Positions 10,233 to 21,375 of a stretch of 64,000 bases of DNA are shown here, one piece after another. Position numbers and translations under genes: made by a program. The notes under the pieces are model-generated. The model was given only the letters and a program-made list of their open reading frames with translations. It had not been told where the DNA came from and did no database searches. This DNA comes from Streptomonospora litoralis (lineage in GTDB: Bacteria > Actinomycetota > Actinomycetes > Streptosporangiales > Streptosporangiaceae): contig NZ_CP036455.1 in assembly GCF_004323735.1 (NCBI RefSeq), forward strand, positions 1,049,101 to 1,113,100, in the 5' to 3' direction. Position 1 is the first letter of the stretch; each line of letters starts with the position of its first letter.

Positions 10233-10480
10233 CATGGCACCCGTCCGGGTCCGTGGTTGCGCCGGATACGGCGTCCCCTCGCGGGGGCGCCCCTTCGGCA
10301 AGCCGATGCCAGCCGCAGGCGAAACGGCCCACGTAAGGCGACTTTTCGTCGACCGATCACGGTGCGGCTTAGAGGTAAGTCCTGCCTCGCAGAGGGACCC
10401 GATGTCCCTCGGTTGCGGGAGAAGGGCAGTAGTCGCGCTCAAGCGCGGCGGGCCCCTCAGCAGGCGGATGTGGGGACGAA
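10233..10480 (+). ncRNA. Candidate raiA-type structured RNA upstream of hpf
   Basis: The segment starts at the predicted transcription start and folds into several strong helices. GGCG-CCCC pairs with GGGG-CGCC around a TCGC loop (about 10270-10291). CGAC/GTCG forms a hairpin near 10340-10352. An extended three-part stem pairs CTGCC 10382-10386 with GGCAG 10425-10429, CGCA 10388-10391 with TGCG 10414-10417, and GAGGGAC 10392-10398 with GTCCCTC 10404-10410. The base composition and unpaired purine runs do not look like codons. The raiA RNA motif is a known structured RNA of Firmicutes and Actinobacteria found upstream of raiA/hpf genes. I assign it by position and structure only, without a covariance-model match. 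Confidence 0.55.
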
Positions 10481-10922
10481 GACCAGGTCGGCCGGACGGG
10501 TGGCATCTGCCGGCGCTGCGCGGAGGCGGCCCATGCCCCTCCGCGGGCCCGGCGGGGTGCCCGCTGCCGGGGACCGCGCCGCACAGGCGCCGTCGCGGCG
10601 CGCCTTTCGCGCCGTGCCCCGCGAGCGTGGCGGCCGCCCCGGTTCCCTCACGCCGCGGCGAGGTGGGCGCGTCGGCGCCAGGTGTCGCAATCATGCCGCC
10701 GACCAGTGCGATTCCCGCGGCGGTAGCGACATGAGCCGTGATCACGTGGGTATACGCAGAGCCAAACCGAAGATCCGCCGAGTCGCCGAGGGAGCCCCGA
10801 GGGGTGCCCGAGCGGTGGCGGAGAGGAGGACCGCGGAGTGATGATGCGCTCCGCGCCCCGCGCGGAGCGGCAGTACGAAGCCGGGCCACCGGCCTCGGTG
10901 GCCACGCGTTGAAGGGGGTCTT
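10481..10922 (+). other. Remainder of the long hpf leader, no gene seen
   Basis: These 440 bases separate the structured core from hpf. Reading frames cross the segment, but they have no credible start signals or recognizable domains. A GGGTAT at 10748-10753, followed by ACG, resembles the -10 of sigma-B-type promoters; no matching -35 at the usual 14-16 base spacing is visible, so I do not call it. Confidence 0.4.
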
Positions 10923-11600
10923 GTGGACATCATCGTCAAAGGTCGACGCACCGGTGTCAGCGACAAGTTCCGGCGGCACGTCGAGAACAAGCTGAGCAAG
11001 CTCTCCAAGTGGGAGAAGAAGGGCATGAGCGTCGATGTGGAGGTGTCCAAGGAGCGGAATCCGAAGCTCGCCGACATGCGCGAGCGGGTCGAACTGACCA
11101 TCCGCTCCACCGGCCCGGTGATCCGCAGCGAGGCGTCCGCCGACGATCGCTACAACGCCCTCGACCTGGCGATCGACCGCATAGAGTCGCGGCTGCGCAA
11201 GGTCGCCGACCGCAACAAGGTGCACAAGGGCAACCGCGCTCCCGTCTCGGTGGCCGCGGCCACCGCCGGTCTGGCCGGGAACGCCTCCGGCGCACCGGGC
11301 GGATCGGCCGAACCCGCCGCGGTCCCCGCACCGGCCGAGAATCCCGACGATTTCGACGGCAGCGCAGTCGACGAGCAGTTCTCCGACGAGTTCGTCGAAC
11401 TCGACACCCAGGGGGACGGCCCGGTCATCGTGCGGGAGAAGTTCCACTCGGCCAAGCCGATGACCATCGACCAGGCCCTCATGGAGATGGAACTCGTCGG
11501 ACACGACTTCTACCTGTTCCACGACGAGGACCGCGACGCCCCCAGCGTGGTCTACCGCAGAAAGGGCTTCAACTACGGCGTACTGCGCCTGGTGGATTAG
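10923..11600 (+). CDS. hpf: Long-form ribosome hibernation promoting factor (HPF/RaiA)
   Basis: 225 residues. An N-terminal S30AE/YfiA domain spans about residues 1-100 (MDIIVKGRRTGVSDKFRRHV, with basic helix RYNALDLAIDRIESRLRKV). A Pro/Ala/acidic linker of about 60 residues follows, then a C-terminal dimerization domain (REKFHSAKPMTIDQALMEM to YRRKGFNYGVLRLVD). Long HPF makes 100S ribosome dimers in stationary phase (family knowledge). The GTG start follows a GAAGGGGG. The long structured leader upstream suggests RNA-level regulation or a separately acting RNA. A perfect hairpin terminator follows the stop. Confidence 0.95.
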   Translation: MDIIVKGRRTGVSDKFRRHVENKLSKLSKWEKKGMSVDVEVSKERNPKLADMRERVELTIRSTGPVIRSEASADDRYNALDLAIDRIESRLRKVADRNKVHKGNRAPVSVAAATAGLAGNASGAPGGSAEPAAVPAPAENPDDFDGSAVDEQFSDEFVELDTQGDGPVIVREKFHSAKPMTIDQALMEMELVGHDFYLFHDEDRDAPSVVYRRKGFNYGVLRLVD

Positions 11601-11615
11601 GCGCTGCCTCGCCCG

Positions 11616-11644
11616 GGGCCCTCCGGGCGGTGTCCGGAGGGCCC
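11616..11644 (+). terminator. hpf terminator hairpin
   Basis: GGGCCCTCCGG (11616-11626) pairs perfectly with CCGGAGGGCCC (11634-11644) over a 7-base loop, 15 bases after the hpf stop. No long T run follows, as is common in high-GC actinobacteria. Confidence 0.75.
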
Positions 11645-11710
11645 TTCCGCCGATCGGCTCCCGCTGTGCCCGTTCACCGGCCCGAGCCGACGGCGCCCCG
11701 CGCATGAGCG

Positions 11711-11736
11711 GGCCCGACGGAGCGTTCCGTCGGGCC
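11711..11736. terminator. Second, probably bidirectional terminator
   Basis: GGCCCGACGGA (11711-11721) pairs perfectly with TCCGTCGGGCC (11726-11736) around GCGT. It lies between hpf (plus) and the convergent small membrane-protein gene (minus), so it can serve both. Confidence 0.65.
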
Positions 11737-11795
11737 GGCATCCTCTCGTCGCCGGTGACCGAAGGCCCGCGCGGGTGGCGCGGGCCGAGCGGTGC

Positions 11796-12302
11796 TCAGG
11801 ATTTGCGGTGGTCACCCGGCAGGTCGTCGGCGGCGGCGCGGTGGCCTTCCTCCGTTTCGGCGATGCGCCGGTCGGTCGACTTGATCCGGTGCAGCGGCGT
11901 GTTGTGCGGCTCCTCCGACTCCTGGTGGGGATCGTCGAGAACGACGTCGGTGAAGATGTCGGTGACCAGGAAAAGGATGCCGCCCACCGCCATCAGCCCG
12001 CCGCCGATGCCGATCAGCCACCAGTTGACCCCCACCGACAGCCCGATCCCGGCGAGCAGGAACCCGACGAAGAACACCGCCACCGCGATCCAAGACCCCA
12101 AGCGGCCCCGGTGGGTGTTGGTGGGCGCGAAGTTGCCGCCTTCGCCCTGGTAGCCGCGCACGTAGCGGCGGGGTGTGCGGCGCTTGGGCCGACCTTTGGT
12201 ATCCGTCCGCGCTGTGCTGCCCGCTCCCGCGGTTCCGGCGCCGGTCCGCGTGCTGCCGGTCGTCTCGGCGGCCTTGCCGCGCGGAGTCTCCGCGTCCGTC
12301 AT
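11796..12302 (-). CDS. Small conserved two-helix membrane protein
   Basis: 168 residues from the ATG at 12302, which is preceded by a GGGGG tract at good distance. The frame extends 13 codons further upstream without support. A Thr/Gly-rich N-terminus and a basic patch (KGRPKRRTPRRYVRGYQGEGGNFAPTN) precede two adjacent hydrophobic helices (IAVAVFFVGFLLAGIGLSV and WWLIGIGGGLMAVGGILFLV). A charged cytoplasmic tail follows (DDPHQESEEPHNTPLHRIK). I do not recognise a named family. It is convergent with hpf and divergent from secA. Confidence 0.75.
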   Translation of the reverse strand: MTDAETPRGKAAETTGSTRTGAGTAGAGSTARTDTKGRPKRRTPRRYVRGYQGEGGNFAPTNTHRGRLGSWIAVAVFFVGFLLAGIGLSVGVNWWLIGIGGGLMAVGGILFLVTDIFTDVVLDDPHQESEEPHNTPLHRIKSTDRRIAETEEGHRAAADDLPGDHRKS

Positions 12303-12534
12303 GGCGGCACCCCCTGGTACCTGTCGATGTGCACGGCGCACTCATGGCGCGACTAACCCGCGAAGAGGCCGGTAAACCGCCGCGCGACCGGCGGGAACGC
12401 ATCTGTGACGGTGATGTGACCACCCGTGTATGCACAGTAGGGCGACCGGGTCGCCTACGATGGAGATCTGGTGGGGGTCAAGGATCCGTCCCGCCTCCAG
12501 ACGCGGGCCCAGATCTGCGAGGAGCGCATAGGAA

Positions 12535-15519
<2,985 letters not shown>

Positions 15520-15582
15520 GGGCCGCGGTCTCCGGGCGTGTGGGAACCCGGCGCCCGGGACGCGGATAGCACGAACGTGCAG

Positions 15583-15613
15583 GCCGCGGCGGAGCTTCCT
15601 GCTCCGCCGCGGC
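15583..15613 (+). terminator. secA terminator
   Basis: A perfect 13-bp stem (GCCGCGGCGGAGC 15583-15595 with GCTCCGCCGCGGC 15601-15613) closes a 5-base loop, 63 bases after the secA stop. Between this hairpin and the next one (15614-15862) I see no gene or other element. Confidence 0.8.
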
Positions 15614-15862
15614 TTCCGCGTGTGCGGGCACGGTCGGAAAGACCGATGGTCGTCACCATCGCCGGGTGAGTGGCGGAGCACCGCTGCAGGGGCGGATTCC
15701 GCGCCGCTCGGCGGCAAGCCGGCGCACGCGCTTCGCGGTGCATGCCCCGTTGACGCAACCTGCTGCGGCGGTGTCGTGCTTGGTCCGGCGAGGGCTTGGA
15801 GCGAAGCCGGGCACCGTGCTTGTATCCGCAGGTGCTCCGACGGCTCCCGGCAACGATCCACG

Positions 15863-15903
15863 CGTCGGGGCGGGTCCCGGTCGTTCCGGGACCCGCCCCG
15901 ACG
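15863..15903 (-). terminator. Very strong terminator downstream of the EIIC gene
   Basis: An 18-bp perfect stem (15863-15880 with 15886-15903) closes the loop TCGTT. It lies 85 bases beyond the stop of the minus-strand EIIC gene and between it and the convergent secA, so it probably ends the dasR-EIIC transcript. Confidence 0.75.
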
Positions 15904-15987
15904 GCGTTGTGGACTTACGGCTGCCCGGCGGCGCGGCTGGGGCACCCGAAAGCTTCAGGTGCGCGGCTCACCGCGGCGCCGGCCGCC

Positions 15988-17427
15988 TCACGTACCCGAC
16001 TGCCTGCTGTCGCCGGCACCGCCGTCTCCGCGTGCGGACTCCGATCCGGACGCCGACCCGGAGGGCTCCTGCGGTGAACTGACATCGGGGTTGGCGGCCA
16101 CCGAGGCGTTCTCCTCCACCGGTTCGCGGCCGGGGGTGGGCAGTTTCATGCGGGTGATCAGGAAGTAGAAGATCACGTAGTACAGCACCGCGTAGATCGC
16201 GCCCATCAGCAGGATCCACAACAACCCGGTGGTATTGGACTTGAACGCGTTCAGCAGCATGTCGATCAGGCCCGCTGAGAACCCGAAGCCCAGGTGCGCG
16301 TCGAGCGCGTTGAGGATGGCCATCGATATACCGGTGAGTACCACGTGCACCGCGAAGAGCACCGGCGCGACGAAGATGAACGCGAACTCGATCGGCTCGG
16401 TGATGCCGGTGACGAAGGCGGTCAGCGCGGCCGAGAACATGATGCCGCCGACCGCGGCGCGCTGGCTGGGGTGGGCGGCGCGCCACATGGCCAGGGCGGC
16501 GGCGGGCAGGCCGAACATCAGCACCGGGAAGAACCCGGAGAGGAAGCCGCCCGCGGTGGGGTCGCCGGCCAGGTAGCGGTTGATCTCGCCGTGGAAGACG
16601 TTTCCGGTCTCGGGGTCGGTGTAGCTGCCGAACACGAACCACACCACGGAGTTGACGATGTGGTGCAGGCCGAAGGGCAGCAGCAGCCGGTTGACGACGC
16701 CGTAGACACCGGCGCCCACGGCGCCCGAGCCGACGATCCACTGGCCCAGGTCGTTGATCCAGCCGCCCACGGTCGGCCAGACGAAGCCGAAGACCACCCC
16801 GAGCAGCAGCGCGGCCACGGCGGTGATGATCGGCACGAAGCGCCGGCCGCCGAAGAAGCCCAGCCAGGAGGGGAGCTTGATGCGGTAGAAGCGCTGCCAC
16901 AGCAGTGCCGCGACCAGGCCGATGGCGATGCCGCCGAGCACGTCGGTCGGGTTCTTCGTTCCCCAGTTGATGATCTCGACGCCCTCGGCGTCGTAGCCCA
17001 CGATGCGTTCACGCACTTCACCGCTGGGGTCGAAGTTGAAGAACATGTAGCGGGTCACGCGGTCGAAGACCACGTAGCCCACGACCGCGGCCAGCGCGGT
17101 GGAGCCGTCGGCGCGCTTCGCGAAGCCGATGGCCACACCCACGGCGAACAGCAGCGGCATCATCTCGAAGAGGGCGTTGCCGGCGGTGCCGATGACGCCG
17201 GCGACGGGCTGCATCCAGCCCATGCCCGCGACGTCGGCGAGACCGCCCGGGTCGTCGCCGTTGCTGCCCAGCAGATCACCCTGGCCCAGCCGGAGCAGGA
17301 TCGCCGCGGCCGGCAGTACCGCGATGGGCATCATCAGGCTGCGGCCGATCCGCTGGAGCACGCCCAGCACGGTCGAGGTCGATCCGCCTGCGGGCGGACC
17401 GCCTGTGGCGGCCGATGTGGAACTCAC
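15988..17427 (-). CDS. nagE2: PTS N-acetylglucosamine-type EIIC permease
   Basis: 479 residues. This is a GPTS-family EIIC without a fused EIIB domain. Multiple membrane helices begin at LMMPIAVLPAAAILLRLGQ. The substrate-site loop GGITEPIEFAF-like segment appears as TGITEPIEFAFIFVAP, with NRLLLPFGLHHIVNS before it. The true start is GTG at 17427: its GGGAGG lies inside the longer open frame as codons for Trp-Glu-Glu, so the upstream ATG is unlikely. The EIIB partner is the separate gene at 19635. Sugar specificity for GlcNAc is inferred from the DasR, NagB-II and NagZ context. Confidence 0.9.
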   Translation of the reverse strand: MSSTSAATGGPPAGGSTSTVLGVLQRIGRSLMMPIAVLPAAAILLRLGQGDLLGSNGDDPGGLADVAGMGWMQPVAGVIGTAGNALFEMMPLLFAVGVAIGFAKRADGSTALAAVVGYVVFDRVTRYMFFNFDPSGEVRERIVGYDAEGVEIINWGTKNPTDVLGGIAIGLVAALLWQRFYRIKLPSWLGFFGGRRFVPIITAVAALLLGVVFGFVWPTVGGWINDLGQWIVGSGAVGAGVYGVVNRLLLPFGLHHIVNSVVWFVFGSYTDPETGNVFHGEINRYLAGDPTAGGFLSGFFPVLMFGLPAAALAMWRAAHPSQRAAVGGIMFSAALTAFVTGITEPIEFAFIFVAPVLFAVHVVLTGISMAILNALDAHLGFGFSAGLIDMLLNAFKSNTTGLLWILLMGAIYAVLYYVIFYFLITRMKLPTPGREPVEENASVAANPDVSSPQEPSGSASGSESARGDGGAGDSRQSGT

Positions 17428-17500
17428 AGGTTCCTCCCAGTTCATACGGGTCGGATGGGTGCGTACGCGCGGACGCGTGCGCGGTGGGGCCGGGCGGTGG

Positions 17501-18241
17501 TCAGGAGCCGCCCGGACGTAGCGGATCGAGGCGCGAGTGCAGCGTGTAGCGGTCCGCCCGGTACCGCGACGTCGCCAGTTCGACGCAACGGCCGTTGGCG
17601 AAGCTGCGGCGCCGCATGGAAAGCACGGGACTGCCGTTGGCCAGCCCGAGCAGTTTGGCGTCGGCGGGATCGCAGATGCCGGCCTCGATGGTCTGTTCGC
17701 CGGAGTCCAGGATGATCCCGTACTCCTGCTCCAGAACCGCGTACAGCGACCGGCCCGCCAGCGCGTGCTGGTCCAGGCCGGGCGCCAGGTCGACGGGTAT
17801 GTTCGAGCGCTCCACCGCCATGGGTTCGCCGTCCGCGGTGCGCAGGCGCTCGATGTGGTGCACCGGGGTTTCGGGCTCCAGGCCCATGGTCCGCGCCGTG
17901 CTGCCGCTGGCGGGCATGACGCGGCGCACCAGATCCTGGGCTCCCGGCTGGTACCCGCGGGCGCGCATGTCCTCGGTGAAGGACGCCAGCGCGAGCGCCA
18001 TCTCGATCTTGGGCCGGGCCAGGAACGTGCCTTTGCCCGGTACGCGGTAGAGCTTGCCCTCCGAGACCAGCAGATCGATGGTCTGGCGGACCGTCATCCG
18101 CGACAGCCCGTAGCGCTGTCCGAGTTCGCGCTCGGAGGGTATGGGGTCGTCGACCGACAGGCCCGTATCCACCATCCAGTCCAGCAGTAGATCCCTGAGC
18201 TGCGCATACTTTGGGACGGGGCTCGCGGAGTCGATCGCCAT
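17501..18241 (-). CDS. dasR: GntR/HutC-family regulator, DasR-like
   Basis: 246 residues. An N-terminal winged HTH (PIPSERELGQRYGLSRMTVRQ to LYRVPGKGTFLARP) is followed by a UTRA ligand-binding domain ending MRRRSFANGRCVELATSRYR, the arrangement of DasR, the GlcN-6-P-responsive master repressor of GlcNAc uptake in streptomycetes. The ATG at 18241 has only a weak AGG upstream. The frame is open for 25 more codons, but they cross the operator. It is 73 bases upstream of the EIIC gene on the same strand. Dre-like sites overlap its own -10 box, suggesting autoregulation. Confidence 0.85.
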   Translation of the reverse strand: MAIDSASPVPKYAQLRDLLLDWMVDTGLSVDDPIPSERELGQRYGLSRMTVRQTIDLLVSEGKLYRVPGKGTFLARPKIEMALALASFTEDMRARGYQPGAQDLVRRVMPASGSTARTMGLEPETPVHHIERLRTADGEPMAVERSNIPVDLAPGLDQHALAGRSLYAVLEQEYGIILDSGEQTIEAGICDPADAKLLGLANGSPVLSMRRRSFANGRCVELATSRYRADRYTLHSRLDPLRPGGS

Positions 18242-18278
18242 GGGAGGTGCCTGTTCGGTCGTGTGACATTCTGGTATG

Positions 18279-18304
18279 ACTGGTATAGGCCGGACTAGAC
18301 CACA
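18279..18304. promoter_or_regulatory. Two overlapping dre-like DasR operators
   Basis: The streptomycete dre consensus is ACTGGTCTAGACCAGT. The window has ACTGGTATAGGCCGGA at 18279-18294 and GCCGGACTAGACCACA at 18289-18304; I count about 12 of 16 matches in each. They share the six bases GCCGGA. A further left half-site CTGGTAT lies at 18271-18277. The cluster covers the predicted -10 of dasR and lies 118 bases before the divergent sugar deaminase. Confidence 0.65.
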
Positions 18305-18323
18305 GGACGGCCACATGTGTCAA
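18294..18323 (-). promoter_or_regulatory. dasR promoter
   Basis: On the minus strand a perfect TTGACA (18323-18318) is followed after 18 bases by TCTAGT (18299-18294). The predicted start is near 18287, giving a leader of about 46 bases. The -10 lies inside the dre-like operator. Confidence 0.55.
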
Positions 18324-18421
18324 TATGTGACCGCGGCACACCGACCACATCCCGCAGCGTGCCGTATCCGCAGGACACGGCGGCTCTTCGGCACTGAGAC
18401 GGATCCGAGGGAAGACACCTG

Positions 18422-19465
18422 ATGACAACCACGACGAGCGTCATGCGCTCGGAGATCGCCGAGCAGCCCGAGGCGCTGCGCGCGACGCTGGACACGCTGC
18501 TGCCGCTGATGCCCGAGATCGCCGCCCTCGGCCGGGAGACCCGGCAGGTGCTGTTCATCGCCCGCGGCTCCTCCGACAACGCCGCCGTCTACGGCAGCTA
18601 CCTGCTCCAGGCCCACTCCGGTCGCCTGGCGACGCTGGCCTCGCCGTCCATCGCCACCACCTACGGCGCCAAGGTCGACCTCTCCGGTGTACTGGCCGTC
18701 GCCATCTCCCAGTCGGGCCGCACCGAGGAGATCGTCGACACGATGGCCTGGGCCGCCGACTGCGGAGCACGCACGGTCGGCATCACCAACGGCGAAGACT
18801 CGCCGCTGACCCGGGCCGCCGACGTCGCCCTGGTCACCAGTGCCGGCACGGAACTCGCGGTCCCGGCCACCAAGACCTACACCACCCAGTTGGCCGCCCT
18901 CGCCGTACTCGCGCTGGGCCTGGGCGCCGACCTGGAGACAGCCGACCTCCAGGCGGTACCCGAAGCCGTGGAGCAGGTGCTGGCCCAGCCGGGCGACGCC
19001 GCCGACGCCATCGCCGATGCGCTGGTGGGCGTGCAGGGCGCGGTCGTCTCCGGGCGCGGCATGGCTTTCTCCACCGCATTGGAGGCCGCCCTCAAGCTCA
19101 AGGAGGCCTGCTACCTGCACGCCATGGGCCTGTCGTACGCCGATCTGCTGCACGGCCCGATCGCGGTGGTCGACCGCGCCACCCCCGCGATCCTCACCGC
19201 CGCCAACTCCGGGCCGACCCTGGACCAGACCGTCGCGCTGGCCGAACGCGTCACCGCCGCCGGTGCCCCCGCCTTCGGTATCGGCGGAGGATCGGCGCTG
19301 GCCGGCGCCTGCGACCTCGCGGTGCCCATGCCCGACCTGCCGGAGTGGCTGGCACCCATCGGACTCATCGTGCCCGCCCAGCTGATCACCGAACGGTTGG
19401 CCCGGCGGCTCGGCTACAACCCGGACGCGCCGCGCGGCCTGGGCAAGGTCACCCAGACGTCCTGA
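18422..19465 (+). CDS. SIS-family glucosamine-6-phosphate deaminase (NagB-II type)
   Basis: 347 residues with two SIS domains like the isomerase half of GlmS, but no glutaminase domain. The N-terminal MRSEIAEQPEALRATLD, FIARGSSDNAAVYG, AISQSGRTEEIVD and ALKLKEACYLHAMGLSYADLLHGP are hallmarks of NagB-II/AgaS-type sugar-phosphate deaminases. It would convert GlcN-6-P to Fru-6-P and ammonia. It is divergent from dasR under shared dre-like sites and precedes the PTS EIIB and EIIA genes. A galactosamine-type substrate cannot be excluded, but the GlcNAc context favours GlcN-6-P. Confidence 0.82.
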   Translation: MTTTTSVMRSEIAEQPEALRATLDTLLPLMPEIAALGRETRQVLFIARGSSDNAAVYGSYLLQAHSGRLATLASPSIATTYGAKVDLSGVLAVAISQSGRTEEIVDTMAWAADCGARTVGITNGEDSPLTRAADVALVTSAGTELAVPATKTYTTQLAALAVLALGLGADLETADLQAVPEAVEQVLAQPGDAADAIADALVGVQGAVVSGRGMAFSTALEAALKLKEACYLHAMGLSYADLLHGPIAVVDRATPAILTAANSGPTLDQTVALAERVTAAGAPAFGIGGGSALAGACDLAVPMPDLPEWLAPIGLIVPAQLITERLARRLGYNPDAPRGLGKVTQTS

Positions 19466-19634
19466 ACGGCCCGCGGCACAGCCGCGGCGGGCACGCCCAC
19501 AAGGCCGTCTGGGCGCCACCCGCTGCGCGGCTTAAGCTCGAATCCGTCCCCGGCTCCACGGCGCCCGTCGCGGACCCGTTCCGCGCACGGCAGGGGGCGG
19601 GAGTCGGACCAAGCACGACCAACTGGAGGAGAAC

Positions 19635-19871
19635 ATGGCCGACAAGGCAGCGGCGATCGTCGCCGGGCTCGGCGGCGCCGACAACATCGAAGACATCGAG
19701 GCGTGCATCACCAGGCTGCGCACCGAGGTCGGCGACGCCGGCAAGGTCGACGAGCCTGCGCTCAAGGCGGCCGGCGCCCACGGCGTGCTGATCTCCGGCA
19801 ACGTCGTTCAGGTGGTGGTCGGCCCCGAGGCCGACTCGCTCACCGACGACATCAACGACCTGCTCGACTGA
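19635..19871 (+). CDS. PTS EIIB, GlcNAc/glucose type
   Basis: 78 residues, a free-standing EIIB of the glucose/GlcNAc class. Cys24 lies in IEACITRLRTEV, the phosphorylation site, and the ending QVVVGPEADSLTDDINDLL is typical. An excellent GGAGGA precedes the ATG. It receives phosphate from the EIIA encoded 82 bases downstream and passes it to sugar bound by the EIIC encoded at 15988. The separate B subunit matches the split organisation of streptomycete NagF/NagE2. Confidence 0.93.
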   Translation: MADKAAAIVAGLGGADNIEDIEACITRLRTEVGDAGKVDEPALKAAGAHGVLISGNVVQVVVGPEADSLTDDINDLLD

Positions 19872-19952
19872 CCCCGCGTCGGTCGGGCTGACAAACAACC
19901 GCCGGGCGCGGCCCCAGCAGGGCGGCCGCGCCCCATCCGCAGGAGGTGCCGC

Positions 19953-20399
19953 GTGCTCCGAGTGCTCACCCCCGTATCCGGGACCGCCGTCGCGATGTCG
20001 GAGGTCCCCGACCCGGTCTTCGCCCAGGGCATGGTCGGCCCGGGAGCGGCCGTCCGGCCCGGCGCAGGGTCGCAGGAGGCCGTGGCGCCCGTCGCCGGCC
20101 GCATCATGAAGCTGCACCCGCACGCGTTCATGGTGCTCGCCGAGGAGTCCTACGCCGTTCTGGTCCACTTGGGCATCGACACCGTGAAACTGGACGGCGC
20201 CGGGTTCGAGAAGCTCGTCGAAGAGGGCGCCGACGTCGCGGCGGGCGATCCCATGATCCGGTGGAATCCCACCGAGATCGAGGCCAAGGGCCTCTCGGCC
20301 GTGGTGCCGGTCGCCGCGCTGGAGGCCGACGCCGCCTCGGTCACCGACATCGCGTCCGGGGAAGTGGCCTCCGGCGACACATTGTTCTCCTGGGCATGA
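19953..20399 (+). CDS. crr: PTS EIIA, glucose (Crr) type
   Basis: 148 residues. The family motifs are PVAGRIMKLHPHAF and YAVLVHLGIDTVKLDG. His72 corresponds to the phosphorylated histidine and His57 to the second active-site histidine of IIA-Glc. The GTG start follows AGGAGGTG. Its stop overlaps the ATG of the HAD gene (ATGA), so the two are coupled. EIIA relays phosphate from HPr to EIIB and in other bacteria also has signalling roles. Confidence 0.93.
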   Translation: MLRVLTPVSGTAVAMSEVPDPVFAQGMVGPGAAVRPGAGSQEAVAPVAGRIMKLHPHAFMVLAEESYAVLVHLGIDTVKLDGAGFEKLVEEGADVAAGDPMIRWNPTEIEAKGLSAVVPVAALEADAASVTDIASGEVASGDTLFSWA

Positions 20400-21076
20400 G
20401 CGCCGCCGACGACGCACCCGGACCCCGCGCCGCCCTCTTCGACCTGGACGGGACGCTGATCAACAGCGAACCGCGGTCGATGGAGGTGTGGTCGCGGCTG
20501 CTGGACATGCACAACGTTCCCTACGACGAGGGCACCCTGCACCGCTTCATGGGCCGTCGCGGCGCCGACGTGCTCGACGAGGACCCGCACCTCTTCCCGG
20601 GCGTCACCTGGGACGTCCTACTCGCCGAGCTGCAGATGATCCAGGAGGACCCGGATCTGCCCGCGTCGCAGGAGCTGCCGGAGTCGGTGGCCTTCCTGCA
20701 CCGCCTGCACGCCCTGGACGTCCCGTTCGGCCTGGTGACCTCGGCGGGGCGCGGGTGGGCGCACACCGCTTTGGAGCGGCTGGGTGTGCTGCCGATGTTC
20801 CGGTGCCTGATCACCGCCGCGGACGTCGCCGAGGGCAAGCCCGACCCCGAGGGATACCTGAGCGCGGCGCGGATGCTGGGAGAGGACCCCGCACGCATCG
20901 TGGTGTTCGAGGACACGCCCGCCGGCATCGAGGCGGGGCTGCGCGCCGGCATGCGCGTCGTCGCGATCACCACCACCCACGAGCCCGCAGTACTGCGCAA
21001 GGCCGACCTGGTCGTCGACCGCCTCACCGAGGTCGACTGGCCGCGGCTGGTCCGGCGCACGAGACACGAGCAGTAG
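20396..21076 (+). CDS. HAD-superfamily sugar-phosphatase-like hydrolase
   Basis: 226 residues, subfamily IA. Motif I ALFDLDGTLINSEP carries nucleophile and acid/base Asp, motif II is VTSAG, and motifs III/IV run from KPDPEGYL to VFEDTPAGIEAGLRAGM. This resembles beta-phosphoglucomutase or sugar-phosphatase HADs. It overlaps EIIA (ATGA) and is followed 25 bases later by HPr, so it sits inside the pts operon. Substrate unknown; a phosphosugar made by this PTS is a reasonable guess. Confidence 0.88.
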   Translation: MSAADDAPGPRAALFDLDGTLINSEPRSMEVWSRLLDMHNVPYDEGTLHRFMGRRGADVLDEDPHLFPGVTWDVLLAELQMIQEDPDLPASQELPESVAFLHRLHALDVPFGLVTSAGRGWAHTALERLGVLPMFRCLITAADVAEGKPDPEGYLSAARMLGEDPARIVVFEDTPAGIEAGLRAGMRVVAITTTHEPAVLRKADLVVDRLTEVDWPRLVRRTRHEQ

Positions 21077-21101
21077 CAACCGAAAGAGGAAGGTGCGTCC
21101 C

Positions 21102-21359
21102 GTGGCGCAACGCCGAGTCACAGTCGAGTCCGAGGTCGGGCTGCACGCCCGCCCTGCCGCCCTGTTCGTCGAGGCCGCCGCGAAGGGCGGCGGCGAGGTG
21201 ACGGTGGCCAAGGGCGAGGGGACGCCGGTGTCGGCCAAGAGCATCCTGGCCGTCATGGGCCTGGACGTCCGCAAGGGCGACGAGATCGTCATCAGCGCCG
21301 ACGGCGAAGACGCCGAGGAGCTGCTGGGCCGGCTCGTCGAGATCGCCAACGCCGGTTAG
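21102..21359 (+). CDS. ptsH: Phosphocarrier protein HPr
   Basis: 85 residues. His16 lies in EVGLHARPAALFV, the EI phosphorylation site. Ser in SAKSILAVMGL aligns with the regulatory Ser46 of Firmicutes HPr, though actinobacteria generally lack HPr kinase. I chose GTG at 21102 because AAGAGGAAGG is 8 bases upstream; an in-frame GTG at 21093 would overlap that ribosome binding site. It is immediately followed by ptsI. Confidence 0.95.
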   Translation: MAQRRVTVESEVGLHARPAALFVEAAAKGGGEVTVAKGEGTPVSAKSILAVMGLDVRKGDEIVISADGEDAEELLGRLVEIANAG

Positions 21360-21375
21360 CGACGTGAGGGAGAGC

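Noticed and set aside
10234-10734. Open frame of 166 codons through the hpf leader
   Set aside because: No ribosome binding site, Arg/Gly/Pro-rich low-information peptide, and it crosses strong RNA helices; better explained as a structured leader.
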